Shown here: piece by piece, positions 39,597 through 49,204 of the stretch | Layout of the letters: each line of letters opens with the position of its first letter | Numbering within the stretch: the first letter of the stretch is position 1 | NCBI RefSeq assembly: GCF_940670765.1 | Contig: NZ_CALNVW010000054.1 | Span: 1 to 49,204, forward strand | Direction: 5' to 3' | Origin: Streptomyces sp. A 4/2 | GTDB lineage: Bacteria > Actinomycetota > Actinomycetes > Streptomycetales > Streptomycetaceae | Length of the DNA: 49,204 nucleotides | Program-made: the position numbers and the translations under genes | Notes under the pieces: generated by a model | Databases searched by the model: none | The model's input: the letters and a program-made list of their open reading frames with translations, nothing else | Told to the model about the DNA's origin: nothing

Positions 39597-41312
39597 CTAC
39601 AGCGTGTCAGCGCGTTCCTTGAGTTCGACGACACCGCACACCCCGTGGAAGCGGTCGAGGCGGGCACGCATATCGTGCAGGGCGTCGTGGACCTTCATGG
39701 AACGGATGCCGACGGTGCAGTCGAGGAACTCGTTCCACGCGGTGAGTGCGCCGTCGACGTCGTCGCGGCGGAGTCGCACTTGACCGAGGTCGGCGAGAAC
39801 CATCGCGCGCGTTCGCTTGCGGTCGACCCCGTGCACGTCAAGTGCGTAATGGAGATGTTCCTCAGCCGCACCGAGGTCGCCGAGCCGGGCGAGGATCATG
39901 CCGGATTCATGGGCCCACCGGCCGGGTGAATAGTGGGCGGCCCACGATTCACCCGGTGTCTTGGGCGCTAATTCGATCGCGATCTGGGACGCGGCCAGTG
40001 CCTTGGTGGCAGTGCGGCGGTCGCCGTCGGTGGCTGCGGCATTGGCCAGGGTGGCGTTGTAGTACGCGATGGCCCGTGGTTCGTCGAGGCCATGGGAGAG
40101 GCGGACGCATTCCTCGGAGATGCGCACACCGGCCGCCCGGTAGCCGAGGTCGACGCACTGTACGGCGAGTCCGCGCAGCGCGGTCGCGGCCAGCTCGGCG
40201 TGCCCGGCCTCCCGGGCGATCTGGTACGACTCCTTGAAGTACTCCTGGGCCATGCCCTGGTTGCCTTCGTCCTGCGCCATCCAGCCGGCGAGGTGGATGA
40301 GCTGGGCGACCGCGGCGAAGAGGTCGCGGCCGGTGGCCTGGGTGAAAGTGCCCTCCAGCCAGGGCCGGACATCCTCGGTGAGGTAGCGGACGGCCAGGTG
40401 GCGGGCGTGGCCGCCGCCGAGTTCGGCGGCTGCGTCGCCGAGTGTGGTGGTCATGTGCCGTACGGCCGCGACCTCGCCTCGGCCGACGTTCACAGCGGCG
40501 GTACCGGAGTCCGCAGCCGCTGTGCGGCGGGTGATGCTGTCGGGGTCGGGCAGGGAGAGCGCGCTGAGGGCCGCGCCGCTGGAGGCCGCGAGGAACTGCC
40601 GGCGTTGCACGTCGAACTCTCCTAACCGGATGACCGAGGCCACGCTATCGGCCCATGGCATACCGCCGGGGTGGTCGACAACGAATTGCGGCCCGCCGTC
40701 CGGCAGTTCCCCCGGTGTGGAGAATCGGCAGGTCTGCGGCACCCCATACTCGAACGGAACCTGATCGTGCCCAAGGATGATCACAGAGGAGCGATTCGGC
40801 CCGAAGCCGCTTATCGCGGACTCGCCGGGAGGATCGGCCGTGATCCGCCACTGCCCCTGCCGGGATCCGGGCATCTCGTTGTCCGTGCGAAGCGCGGGCG
40901 GTGGGCCGACCTGGGCGATCGGGGAGTAGTCGTGGGCGAAGCCCAGTGCCATCGGGCTGGTCGCGAACAGACGGCACAGGAGGTCCTGGGTCTCGGCGAT
41001 CGGCAGGACGCCGGCCTCCCAGTCCTTCCATGAGCGTTCGGTGACACCGACGGGCCTCAGCTGCTGGGTGGCGACGAGGTCGTGGAGCTGGGCGACAGCC
41101 CGGACGACGGTCCAAGTCATGGCGAGGCGCCGGCATTTCAAAGGCCGGTGTCCGCAGTGTTCTCCGATCTGTGTGGCGATGGCCTCGATCAGCGCAGGAG
41201 GCGGCGCGGTGGCTTCGGCAACGCCGCTCTGGCCGAGCATGCGTTCGCGTATCCGCCGTCCACAGGCGGCGTCGTGTACCGGCCGGTTGGGTGGGCCTGT
41301 AGTGGCGGTCAT
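39597..41312 (-). CDS. XRE-type regulator with TPR-like C-terminal domain
   Basis: Protein of 571 aa. Near residues 55-105 a helix-turn-helix is suggested by LHDLVATQQLRPVGVTERSWKDWEAG. A central RRQFLAASSGAALSALSLP segment and a C-terminal region of repeated helix pairs (about 340-550; GMAQEYFKESYQIAREAG, AATALRGLAVQCVDLGY, AEEHLHYALDVHG) resemble the TPR domains of many actinobacterial regulators. It is divergent from the operon at 41649 and probably controls it. The ATG at 41312 has GGGGAG 7 nt upstream; the frame is open to 41402. Confidence 0.82.
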   Translation of the reverse strand: MTATTGPPNRPVHDAACGRRIRERMLGQSGVAEATAPPPALIEAIATQIGEHCGHRPLKCRRLAMTWTVVRAVAQLHDLVATQQLRPVGVTERSWKDWEAGVLPIAETQDLLCRLFATSPMALGFAHDYSPIAQVGPPPALRTDNEMPGSRQGQWRITADPPGESAISGFGPNRSSVIILGHDQVPFEYGVPQTCRFSTPGELPDGGPQFVVDHPGGMPWADSVASVIRLGEFDVQRRQFLAASSGAALSALSLPDPDSITRRTAAADSGTAAVNVGRGEVAAVRHMTTTLGDAAAELGGGHARHLAVRYLTEDVRPWLEGTFTQATGRDLFAAVAQLIHLAGWMAQDEGNQGMAQEYFKESYQIAREAGHAELAATALRGLAVQCVDLGYRAAGVRISEECVRLSHGLDEPRAIAYYNATLANAAATDGDRRTATKALAASQIAIELAPKTPGESWAAHYSPGRWAHESGMILARLGDLGAAEEHLHYALDVHGVDRKRTRAMVLADLGQVRLRRDDVDGALTAWNEFLDCTVGIRSMKVHDALHDMRARLDRFHGVCGVVELKERADTL

Positions 41313-41426
41313 CGTCGGCTCCCCGCTGGGTCGCGCGCGAACAGCGAGTGGGGTTCGCGGCACGGCATCTGTGAGGGCTTGCCTTCCCGAGATCCTCCCC
41401 AAACCTCAAACCCCGCAGGCGATTTG

Positions 41427-41459
41427 ACCGCCCGTGGTGGGAGGCGGTACCGCCCGTGG
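41427..41459. promoter_or_regulatory. Direct repeat and palindrome in the divergent promoter
   Basis: ACCGCCCGTGG occurs at 41427-41437 and 41449-41459 (22-bp period), overlapping the palindrome GGCGGTACCGCC at 41443-41454. It lies in the 336-nt gap between the XRE/TPR regulator and the operon at 41649 and is a candidate operator. No gene is seen in the gap. Confidence 0.45.
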
Positions 41460-41648
41460 CGGGCGGGAAACTCTCACTACCTCGACGAACGGCGCCGGAC
41501 CAGGCTGTTGGACAGGCGCCGCGTCCGGCCGACGGACCCACAGCCGATCCGTCTCCACGCCCGTGGGCACCAGCCGGACGCGTCGCGCCTTCCACGCCTT
41601 ACCGAAGACCGCTCACCCCGTCCTCAGGGCGGGAGTTGGGAGAACATA

Positions 41649-42491
41649 ATGGTCGACACCCGATCGATTCCGGCGCAGGCCGGGCAGATCGCCCAGTTGG
41701 ATCGCCTGGACCTGCTGCGCATCGAACGCCTCCGGCACGAAGCACTGACCGTACCCGCCCAGTGGACGGCCGAATACGGTGCATACCAGTCCGGCGGCTG
41801 GTGGACCACCTCGCTGATGAACGCCTCCGGCAACGCGGCGGACGTACGCATCGGCGACTGCACCGCCCGTCCCACCGCCCTGCTGGAATCCATGCCGGCC
41901 ACCGCTGAACTGCTCGCTGAGCTCGGCCTGTCATACATGTGGGTGCGCCTGGCCCGGCTGGAGGCGAACGCGTTCTTGTGGGAGCACCGCGACTACGACG
42001 AACTCGACCAGATCGAACGCCACCGCCTTCACATCCCGTTGCACACCAACTCCTCCGCGTTCCTGGTCACCGGCGGAACGAAGGTCCACATGACCGGAGG
42101 GTGGATCTGGCGGCTCACCCCGACCTACGCGCACGGGGTGTGCAATCTGCTCGGACCGGACCGTATCCACCTGATTGCCGACGTGTACGCGGACGACGCC
42201 TACCGACTCCTGGCCCAGCGGGCCCAGCTGAATCCGTCGGCGGCCAAGCCCCTCCCTGCGGCCTCGCGGGCGCTGCTTGCCGCCAAGCTCGCCGATGCCC
42301 GGCTGCTGGCGGAGCTCGGCTACACCGGCGCGGCCGAACAGCTGCTGTTGCGGCTGTTCTACTGCTTCACCCTGCCCGAGGGCACCACGTATGACCTGAT
42401 CGCCGAGCTGCACACCGCGCTCGGTGACGCCGAGGCCGCCGCCCGCTGGAGCCGGGCCAAGACCACCCTCCTCGCGCTCGCCGAGTCCTGA
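41649..42491 (+). CDS. Aspartyl/asparaginyl beta-hydroxylase-like protein
   Basis: Protein of 280 aa. Residues about 95-180 resemble the cupin core of Fe(II)/2-oxoglutarate Asp/Asn beta-hydroxylases: WEHRDYDEL (HxD metal ligands), RHRLHIPLHTNSSAFLVTGG, and HGVCNLLGPDRIHLIADVY with the distal His. The C-terminal 90 residues form an extra helical domain. It would hydroxylate a peptide or amino acid side chain. ATG at 41649 has GGGAG 7 nt upstream. First gene of a tight operon. Confidence 0.78.
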   Translation: MVDTRSIPAQAGQIAQLDRLDLLRIERLRHEALTVPAQWTAEYGAYQSGGWWTTSLMNASGNAADVRIGDCTARPTALLESMPATAELLAELGLSYMWVRLARLEANAFLWEHRDYDELDQIERHRLHIPLHTNSSAFLVTGGTKVHMTGGWIWRLTPTYAHGVCNLLGPDRIHLIADVYADDAYRLLAQRAQLNPSAAKPLPAASRALLAAKLADARLLAELGYTGAAEQLLLRLFYCFTLPEGTTYDLIAELHTALGDAEAAARWSRAKTTLLALAES

Positions 42492-42529
42492 CCCTCGCAC
42501 CCACCTCTCGCGACGGAAGGAAAATTCGC

Positions 42530-43441
42530 ATGTCGCTTACCACGCTTGCCCCCGCCGCTCCCGCGGTCGCGGCCGAGTTTCAGCTGGCTGCGCTCGTCGA
42601 GGCCAACCGTCCCGCGCAGATGCCGCTGGTGACGCGGATCGCCAGGGCCCTGTCTCCTTCGCCGGCCCTCACGCACCTGCTGGTGCGTGGCTCGCTCGCC
42701 TCGGGCACCGCCGACCGACTCTCGGACGTCGACTTCGTGGTCGGCGTCAAGGACGCCGCGCTGCCGGCCTTCGCCACCGGCCTCAACGATCTGATGACCG
42801 TGGCGGCCGGGGCCCTGCTGCCGGGCTGGCCCGACAGCATCGTCACCGACCTCGGCGGACTGGGGTTCGTGTTCCTGATCCCGTACGACGGCAAGCTGCA
42901 GCAGGTCGACCTCTACCTCGCCCCCGCCTCCGCGATCCCGGTCCTGCGCCGTCAGGTGACCTGCGTCGCCGTCCTCGACCGCGCACCCGTGCCCCCCACG
43001 GATGATGAGTGGCGGCGGGCGGCGGCCTTCGTGGCCGAACGGGCCGCGCGAGCGAAGACGTGCACCGAGTTGCTGATCGAGCACCTGGTGCTCGCAGTGC
43101 TCCTGCACAAGCGGATCCAGCGCGGACAGCGGTTCGTCGCGTACGCCGAGTGGCACCTGATGCACACCGCGACCAAGGACCTCCTCAAGGCCGCCCTTGC
43201 CCCGACCTCGCGGTTCTGGGGCTGGTACCAGCTGCGGGAGGAGATCGCGCTCACCCCGATCGGCCGGGCCTGCCTCGCGGACCTCGACGCGGCCGTCGCC
43301 TCCCCGGCCGTGCCCTCCGCCGCCGACGTCGAGAGGGCCCTGGACCGCGTGTTCACCCTGGTCGAGCGGGCCTGCCCGCACGCAATGGACGGCCTGTCCG
43401 ATGCGATCACCGCCTACCGCACCTACCGGGAGCTGGCATGA
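42530..43441 (+). CDS. Nucleotidyltransferase-fold protein
   Basis: Protein of 303 aa. The Pol-beta/minimal nucleotidyltransferase motif RGSLASGTADRLSDVDFVVGV (GS...DxD) lies near 60-80, with helical C-terminal domain like aminoglycoside or tRNA nucleotidyltransferase-type enzymes. It would transfer a nucleotide to a small molecule, protein or RNA. GAAGGAA lies 12 nt before the ATG. Its stop overlaps the next start (ATGA). Confidence 0.8.
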   Translation: MSLTTLAPAAPAVAAEFQLAALVEANRPAQMPLVTRIARALSPSPALTHLLVRGSLASGTADRLSDVDFVVGVKDAALPAFATGLNDLMTVAAGALLPGWPDSIVTDLGGLGFVFLIPYDGKLQQVDLYLAPASAIPVLRRQVTCVAVLDRAPVPPTDDEWRRAAAFVAERAARAKTCTELLIEHLVLAVLLHKRIQRGQRFVAYAEWHLMHTATKDLLKAALAPTSRFWGWYQLREEIALTPIGRACLADLDAAVASPAVPSAADVERALDRVFTLVERACPHAMDGLSDAITAYRTYRELA

Positions 43442-44040
43442 CCATGGCCGAAGTACGTCCCTCCACCAGCACGAGCGAGCACCGGGACAAGAGGGCGGTG
43501 TTCTTCGGCGGGGTGATGCCCGCCTCCGCCGCTGAGAAGCACATGGCCGAGCAGATCGGCATCCTGCTCGCCGCGTCCGGGTTCACGCTGGTGCACGGCG
43601 GCTACAACGGGCTGATGGAAGCCGCCGCCCACGGCGCTGCGACGAAGGGCGGGCGGATCTGCGCGGTCACGCTGGCCGCCAAGTGCGAGGAGTGGGGCGG
43701 CTTCAACCCCTACGTCACCGAGGCCGTGCACCTGGCCTCCCTCGGCGATCGCCTGAACCACTACTTCGACCAGGCCGACCTGGTGGTCGCGATGGGCGGC
43801 GGGGTGGGCACCCTGCACGAGCTGACCGCGGCCCTGTACTACGCGGGCAACATCCGCCCGCTACCCGTCCTCATCGCCGGGCCGACCGCGCTGCGGCTGC
43901 TGGACTTCCTGCGCCGGGAGAAGTGGCTCTTCGCCTCCCCGACCCGGCAGCTGGGCTTTATCACCGAGGCCACCGACATCGCAGCGCTCGCCGCCGCGCT
44001 GCCGGCCGTGACAGCAGGACCGAAGGGGGGCACGTCATGA
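43438..44040 (+). CDS. LOG/TIGR00725-like family protein
   Basis: Protein of 200 aa with the Rossmann-like LOG fold: KRAVFFGGVMPAS, LVHGGYNGLMEAAAHGA and AMGGGVGTLHELTAAL (a variant of PGGxGTxxE). LOG enzymes split nucleoside 5'-monophosphates into base and ribose 5-phosphate. Coupled by ATGA overlaps to both neighbours. With a phosphoribosyltransferase next, it points to nucleotide or base salvage/modification. Confidence 0.85.
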   Translation: MTMAEVRPSTSTSEHRDKRAVFFGGVMPASAAEKHMAEQIGILLAASGFTLVHGGYNGLMEAAAHGAATKGGRICAVTLAAKCEEWGGFNPYVTEAVHLASLGDRLNHYFDQADLVVAMGGGVGTLHELTAALYYAGNIRPLPVLIAGPTALRLLDFLRREKWLFASPTRQLGFITEATDIAALAAALPAVTAGPKGGTS

Positions 44041-44591
44041 CGACCGCTGCTCCCAACCCGGTGTCCCTCGCCGACCGGATCGCCGCCACCGCGCTGGTCA
44101 ACGGCCCGTTCGCACTGAGCGATGGGCGACGGCTCTCCTCGTACTTCGACGAGTACCTCCTGGCCGGCGATCCGCAGCTGCTCACCGAGACAGCCCGCGC
44201 GATGGCCGGCCACCTTCCTGCCGACACCGATGTTCTGGCCGGAGTCGAACTCGGCGGTATCCCGCTGACCGTGGCGCTGTCCACCGCCACCGGGTTGCCC
44301 GCCGCCTTCGTCCGGCGGCGGCCCAAGGAGTACGGCTCGCTCCGCCAGTTCGAGGGCACCGAGATCCAGGGACGGCGTGTCGTACTGGTCGACGATGTGA
44401 TCCGTTCCGGGACCAGTCTGTTGACGGCGGCCCGCCGGTTGCGGATTGCCGGGGCCAAGGTCACCGACGTGCTGTGCGTGCTGGAGCGACCCCTGGGCGG
44501 CCAGGTGTTGCTGGCCGAGCACCACCTCACCCTGCACCCGCTGCTGACCGAGGCCAATTTCCCGGCCGCGAAAGGAGGCGAGCAGGCATGA
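44037..44591 (+). CDS. Orotate-phosphoribosyltransferase-like protein
   Basis: Type I phosphoribosyltransferase of 184 aa. FALSDGRRLSSYFDEYLLAGDP and VVLVDDVIRSGTSL (PRPP loop) match the OPRT group. It forms nucleotides from a base and PRPP. It is unlikely to be the housekeeping PyrE because it sits in an accessory operon and its substrate region is divergent. Coupled to both neighbours. Confidence 0.85.
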   Translation: MTTAAPNPVSLADRIAATALVNGPFALSDGRRLSSYFDEYLLAGDPQLLTETARAMAGHLPADTDVLAGVELGGIPLTVALSTATGLPAAFVRRRPKEYGSLRQFEGTEIQGRRVVLVDDVIRSGTSLLTAARRLRIAGAKVTDVLCVLERPLGGQVLLAEHHLTLHPLLTEANFPAAKGGEQA

Positions 44592-45256
44592 AACGCGCCG
44601 CGCTCTTCGACCTCGACGGCGTGCTCGCCGACAGCCACCATGCCTTCCGCCTCACCCTCGCCGGATTCGCGACCTTCCACCTGGGCCGCCGCATCACCAT
44701 CGCCGACCTGCCGACCGACGTGGCGATCGCCCCACGCGACCATGTCCTCGCCGCACTCGGAGTGACTGAGCCCCTCGACGAGGAGGGCTGGGACGCTGCG
44801 ACGGCGACGGCCACCTTGACCGCGCGGGTCTTCCCCTACGTCGTGCCGGTTTTGACCGAGTTACGGGCGGCCGGCTGGGCCACCGGGATTGTCACTGCCC
44901 GCACCCAGCGCCGGGTGCCCTGGCTGCTCGGCGACGACATCCGCTCACTGATGGACGTGATCATCTGCAGCGACGAAGCCCCGCTCAAGCCGGCCCCCGA
45001 CGGGATATTCCTCGCGTTGGACCGGCTCGCCGTGCCGCCCGACCAAGCGGTGTTCATCGGCGACATGCGCGCCGACGTCCTCGCCGGGCAGGCAGCCGGA
45101 GTGCACACGATCGGTGCCGGATGGGGCTTCACCCCACCCGAGCAGCTGGCCGACGCGGGCGCCGACCTCGTACTGAACGACCCTGGCCAGCTCGTGCCCA
45201 CGCTCCTGAAGTGGGCGGACGCCGGGCAGCCGACCGGCCACCGTAAGCGATCTTGA
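44588..45256 (+). CDS. HAD-family hydrolase with TTA codon
   Basis: HAD phosphatase of 222 aa: motif I FDLDGVLADS, motif II TARTQ, motif III KPAP and motif IV GDMRAD are present, so it should be a phosphoglycolate/beta-phosphoglucomutase-like phosphatase. Codon 92 (44861-44863) is TTA, the rare Leu codon read by bldA tRNA in Streptomyces, suggesting late or developmental expression. Coupled to the phosphoribosyltransferase by ATGA. Confidence 0.88.
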   Translation: MKRAALFDLDGVLADSHHAFRLTLAGFATFHLGRRITIADLPTDVAIAPRDHVLAALGVTEPLDEEGWDAATATATLTARVFPYVVPVLTELRAAGWATGIVTARTQRRVPWLLGDDIRSLMDVIICSDEAPLKPAPDGIFLALDRLAVPPDQAVFIGDMRADVLAGQAAGVHTIGAGWGFTPPEQLADAGADLVLNDPGQLVPTLLKWADAGQPTGHRKRS

Positions 45257-45276
45257 TGTGCGACCCGCTACAGTCG

Positions 45277-45325
45277 GTGGTACAGCAGACCCGGCACTCG
45301 GTGCCCTGTTGGTCTGCTGCACCAC
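45277..45325 (+). terminator. Long hairpin after the operon
   Basis: Arms 45277-45291 and 45311-45325 pair over 15 bp with one A-C mismatch; the loop holds an inner GGCAC/GTGCC hairpin. It may end the operon or act as part of the AlaRS leader. Confidence 0.5.
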
Positions 45326-45390
45326 TGGTGAGCAACGGAGCGGGAGTCACGGTGTACCCCCTGGGGGCGCGAGCTATCTGCGTCGAGCTG

Positions 45391-45421
45391 GAGAACTGAG
45401 AACTACCTCAGTCCCGTTCTC
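45391..45421 (+). promoter_or_regulatory. Small structured element in the AlaRS leader
   Basis: GAGAAC (45391-45396) pairs with GTTCTC (45416-45421), and TGAG with CTCA inside. It lies 63 nt before the AlaRS start. It could be a leader hairpin; no T-box consensus is seen. Confidence 0.3.
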
Positions 45422-45483
45422 GGCCCGGCTCGGCGTGTGATCCCCCACCACCTTCCGTGACTCTTCCGTGAGGCCATGCCGCC

Positions 45484-48138
<2,655 letters not shown>

Positions 48139-48152
48139 CGCAGGCTACGCGC

Positions 48153-48371
48153 TCACGTACTCCGCTCGGCGTGGGCGCAGCCCCTGAGGGTCTGGGCGGC
48201 GAGCAGGCAGGACCGGCTTCCGCCTGCTCGCCGAAGCCGCTCGACCAGGGGTTCCTTCGCCAGTTCGGCGTTGTGCAAAGTCAGGACCTCGATCTGGTTG
48301 ACGTACGTGACGGTGGTGTCTCTGAACTCCGGTAGCCCCCATTTCCGCAACGGCTCAGTGAACCCGGACAA
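48153..48371 (-). CDS. Possible small protein with TTG start
   Basis: Candidate 72-aa protein between AlaRS and the DinB-like gene. AAGGAGG lies 13-14 nt before a TTG start. The segment YVNQIEVLTLHNAELAKEPLVERLRRAG looks protein-like, but I recognise no family and overlapping frames are open. Apart from this candidate, I see nothing in 48139-48505. Confidence 0.4.
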   Translation of the reverse strand: MSGFTEPLRKWGLPEFRDTTVTYVNQIEVLTLHNAELAKEPLVERLRRAGGSRSCLLAAQTLRGCAHAERST

Positions 48372-48505
48372 CTGCGTGTCGCCTCCTTGCCAGATCTGAT
48401 CTGTCCAGATAGCGCCCGCGTTCGCAGAGGGTTCAGGAACCTGCGTGCGAAGACTGGTTCACCAGCCGGTGCACAAGCCACGACGGACCGGCTGGAAACG
48501 TCGGC

Positions 48506-49033
48506 TCAGTCGCCCGTTGTTCCGTCCGTGCGCTCTCGCAGGAAGTCGGCGTGTCCGTTGTGGCGGGCGTACTCCTGGATCATCTGCATGTAGAGCCAGC
48601 GCAGGCTGAGGGCAGCGCCCCGCGCGGACGTGAACGTCTCGTCGAGGTCATGTCCGGCTGCCGCGGCGTCGCACGAGGCGACCTCGGCCCGGAACCTCTC
48701 GAAGTCCCGTTCCGCGTGGACCTCGTGGATTCCCTCAATGCCCTCATTACCGTCTCCCGGGTCGGTGAAGACGTTCCCGGCGTCCTCACCCGCGAAGCGC
48801 CGACGGAACCATGTCCGCTCCACCTCCGCCATGTGACGGACGAGGCCCAGCAAGGTGAGGCTCGACGGTTCCACGGTGGTCCGCGCCAGTTGGGCGGGCT
48901 CCAGCCCCTCGCACTTGGCCAGCAAGGTCTCGCGATGCCAGTTCAGCCAGCCTTCCAGCATCTGACGCTCAGGTGCGACGGCCAGATCACCGATCCGCGT
49001 AGTCCGCTCGATCTGCGGCGCTGTCCATGTCAT
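48506..49033 (-). CDS. DinB-like (DUF664) protein
   Basis: Protein of 175 aa with the DinB/DUF664 four-helix pattern: WLNWHRETLLAKCEGLEPAQLARTTVEPSSLTLLGLVRHMAEVERTWFRR with the first metal His, and a C-terminal LRWLYMQMIQEYARHNGHADFLRE with the further His residues. The family includes bacillithiol/mycothiol-dependent transferases; the actinobacterial DUF664 branch is often of unknown function. ATG 49033 with GGTAGG upstream; the frame extends to 49138. Confidence 0.88.
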   Translation of the reverse strand: MTWTAPQIERTTRIGDLAVAPERQMLEGWLNWHRETLLAKCEGLEPAQLARTTVEPSSLTLLGLVRHMAEVERTWFRRRFAGEDAGNVFTDPGDGNEGIEGIHEVHAERDFERFRAEVASCDAAAAGHDLDETFTSARGAALSLRWLYMQMIQEYARHNGHADFLRERTDGTTGD

Positions 49034-49173
49034 GCGCCTACCCTGACCGACCACCTCACGGAAGCACCAGGGACACACGCGTCGATGGTGGCCAAGTCGC
49101 GCCGCACGATCAGCGACAAACTCGGTCACACCCACCATCCACGGGTGAGCGGATCCCCGTGACGAACTGGCCT

Positions 49174-49203
49174 GCCGGCACGTGTGCTTGACCGTCAGCC
49201 GCT
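49174..49203 (+). repeat. 30-bp direct repeat, copy 2, at the window edge
   Basis: Identical over 30 bp to 39188-39217 and includes the first TCAG of a SARP-type operator (49195-49198). The window ends one base later, so whether TCAG units and a third tRNA-like RNA follow is not visible. 49034-49173 holds the DinB-like upstream region only. Confidence 0.85.
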
Positions 49204-49204
49204 T

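Noticed and set aside
45257..45483. T-box riboswitch before AlaRS
   Set aside because: Hairpins exist, but no T-box consensus or clear specifier loop could be found by eye.
48145..48481. Two further overlapping small minus-strand frames
   Set aside because: No ribosome sites and no protein-like composition; only the TTG-start frame at 48153-48371 was kept, with low confidence.

Overview
The window is high-GC actinobacterial DNA with Streptomyces-type features: strong GC third-position bias, GTG/TTG starts, ATGA/GTGA translational coupling, a SARP activator, a bldA-type TTA codon, and paired P450 and MFS genes. About 0-35.5 kb reads as one natural-product cluster built around the valanimycin (Vlm) type of azoxy (N-N bond) biosynthesis. 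By family and gene order I find counterparts of the flavin reductase (VlmR), flavoprotein amine N-hydroxylase (VlmH), seryl-tRNA synthetase (VlmL), aminoacyl-tRNA-dependent transferase (VlmA), membrane hydrazine synthase (VlmO), diiron azoxy synthase (VlmB), lipid-kinase-like kinase (VlmJ) and MmgE/PrpD-like lyase (VlmK). Valine decarboxylase (VlmD) is missing. In its place are an aldehyde-dehydrogenase-fold reductase, a class III aminotransferase, free ACPs, a KASIII, a single-module reducing PKS, an acyl-AMP ligase, a thioesterase and a three-His-box desaturase, so the predicted amine is a long or unsaturated alkylamine rather than isobutylamine.

Layout. 0-3.7 kb: P450, DHA2 exporter, flavin reductase (minus). 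3.9 kb: ACP. 4.3-8.5 kb: MFS, desaturase, a 68-aa orphan protein and the transferase (minus). 8.5-8.8 kb: a SARP-type operator, a -10-like box and an 87-nt tRNASer-like RNA. 8.9-20.2 kb (plus): kinase, MmgE/PrpD, ALDH-type reductase, N-hydroxylase, aminotransferase, SRPBCC protein, hydrazine synthase, diiron protein, KASIII, ACP, SerRS. 20.3-21.1 kb: SARP (minus). 21.4-23.3 kb: SnoaL-like protein and exporter. 23.5-35.5 kb: ACP, PKS, ligase, luciferase-like oxidoreductase, thioesterase, P450, alpha/beta hydrolase. 35.6-39.1 kb: TetR with DUF1772- and DUF4267-like membrane proteins, a membrane-anchored Mrr-like nuclease and a GNAT. 39.2-39.4 kb: a second copy of the tRNA-like RNA, again behind a SARP-type triple repeat. 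39.6-48.1 kb: an XRE/TPR regulator, a coupled operon (Asp/Asn hydroxylase-like, nucleotidyltransferase, LOG, phosphoribosyltransferase, HAD) and an extra alanyl-tRNA synthetase. The right end holds a DinB-like protein and a second copy of the 30-bp sequence that precedes tRNA-like copy 2.

The most unusual signal is the pair of nearly identical tRNASer-like RNAs. Acceptor stem, T-arm, D-loop and G discriminator are well formed, but the anticodon arm is not canonical. Each copy lies 36-50 nt downstream of a pathway-type promoter with the same 11-bp-spaced TCAG triplets and the same spacing to a -10-like box. With a pathway SerRS and a tRNA-dependent transferase encoded nearby, the simplest hypothesis is a dedicated, possibly non-decoding seryl carrier RNA that supplies serine to azoxy synthesis without drawing on the translational tRNASer pool. 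That is inference; the sequence patterns behind it are read directly. TCAG/CGAG triplets also precede most other transcription units and one unit pointing off the left edge, which outlines a SARP regulon and shows that the cluster continues to the left.
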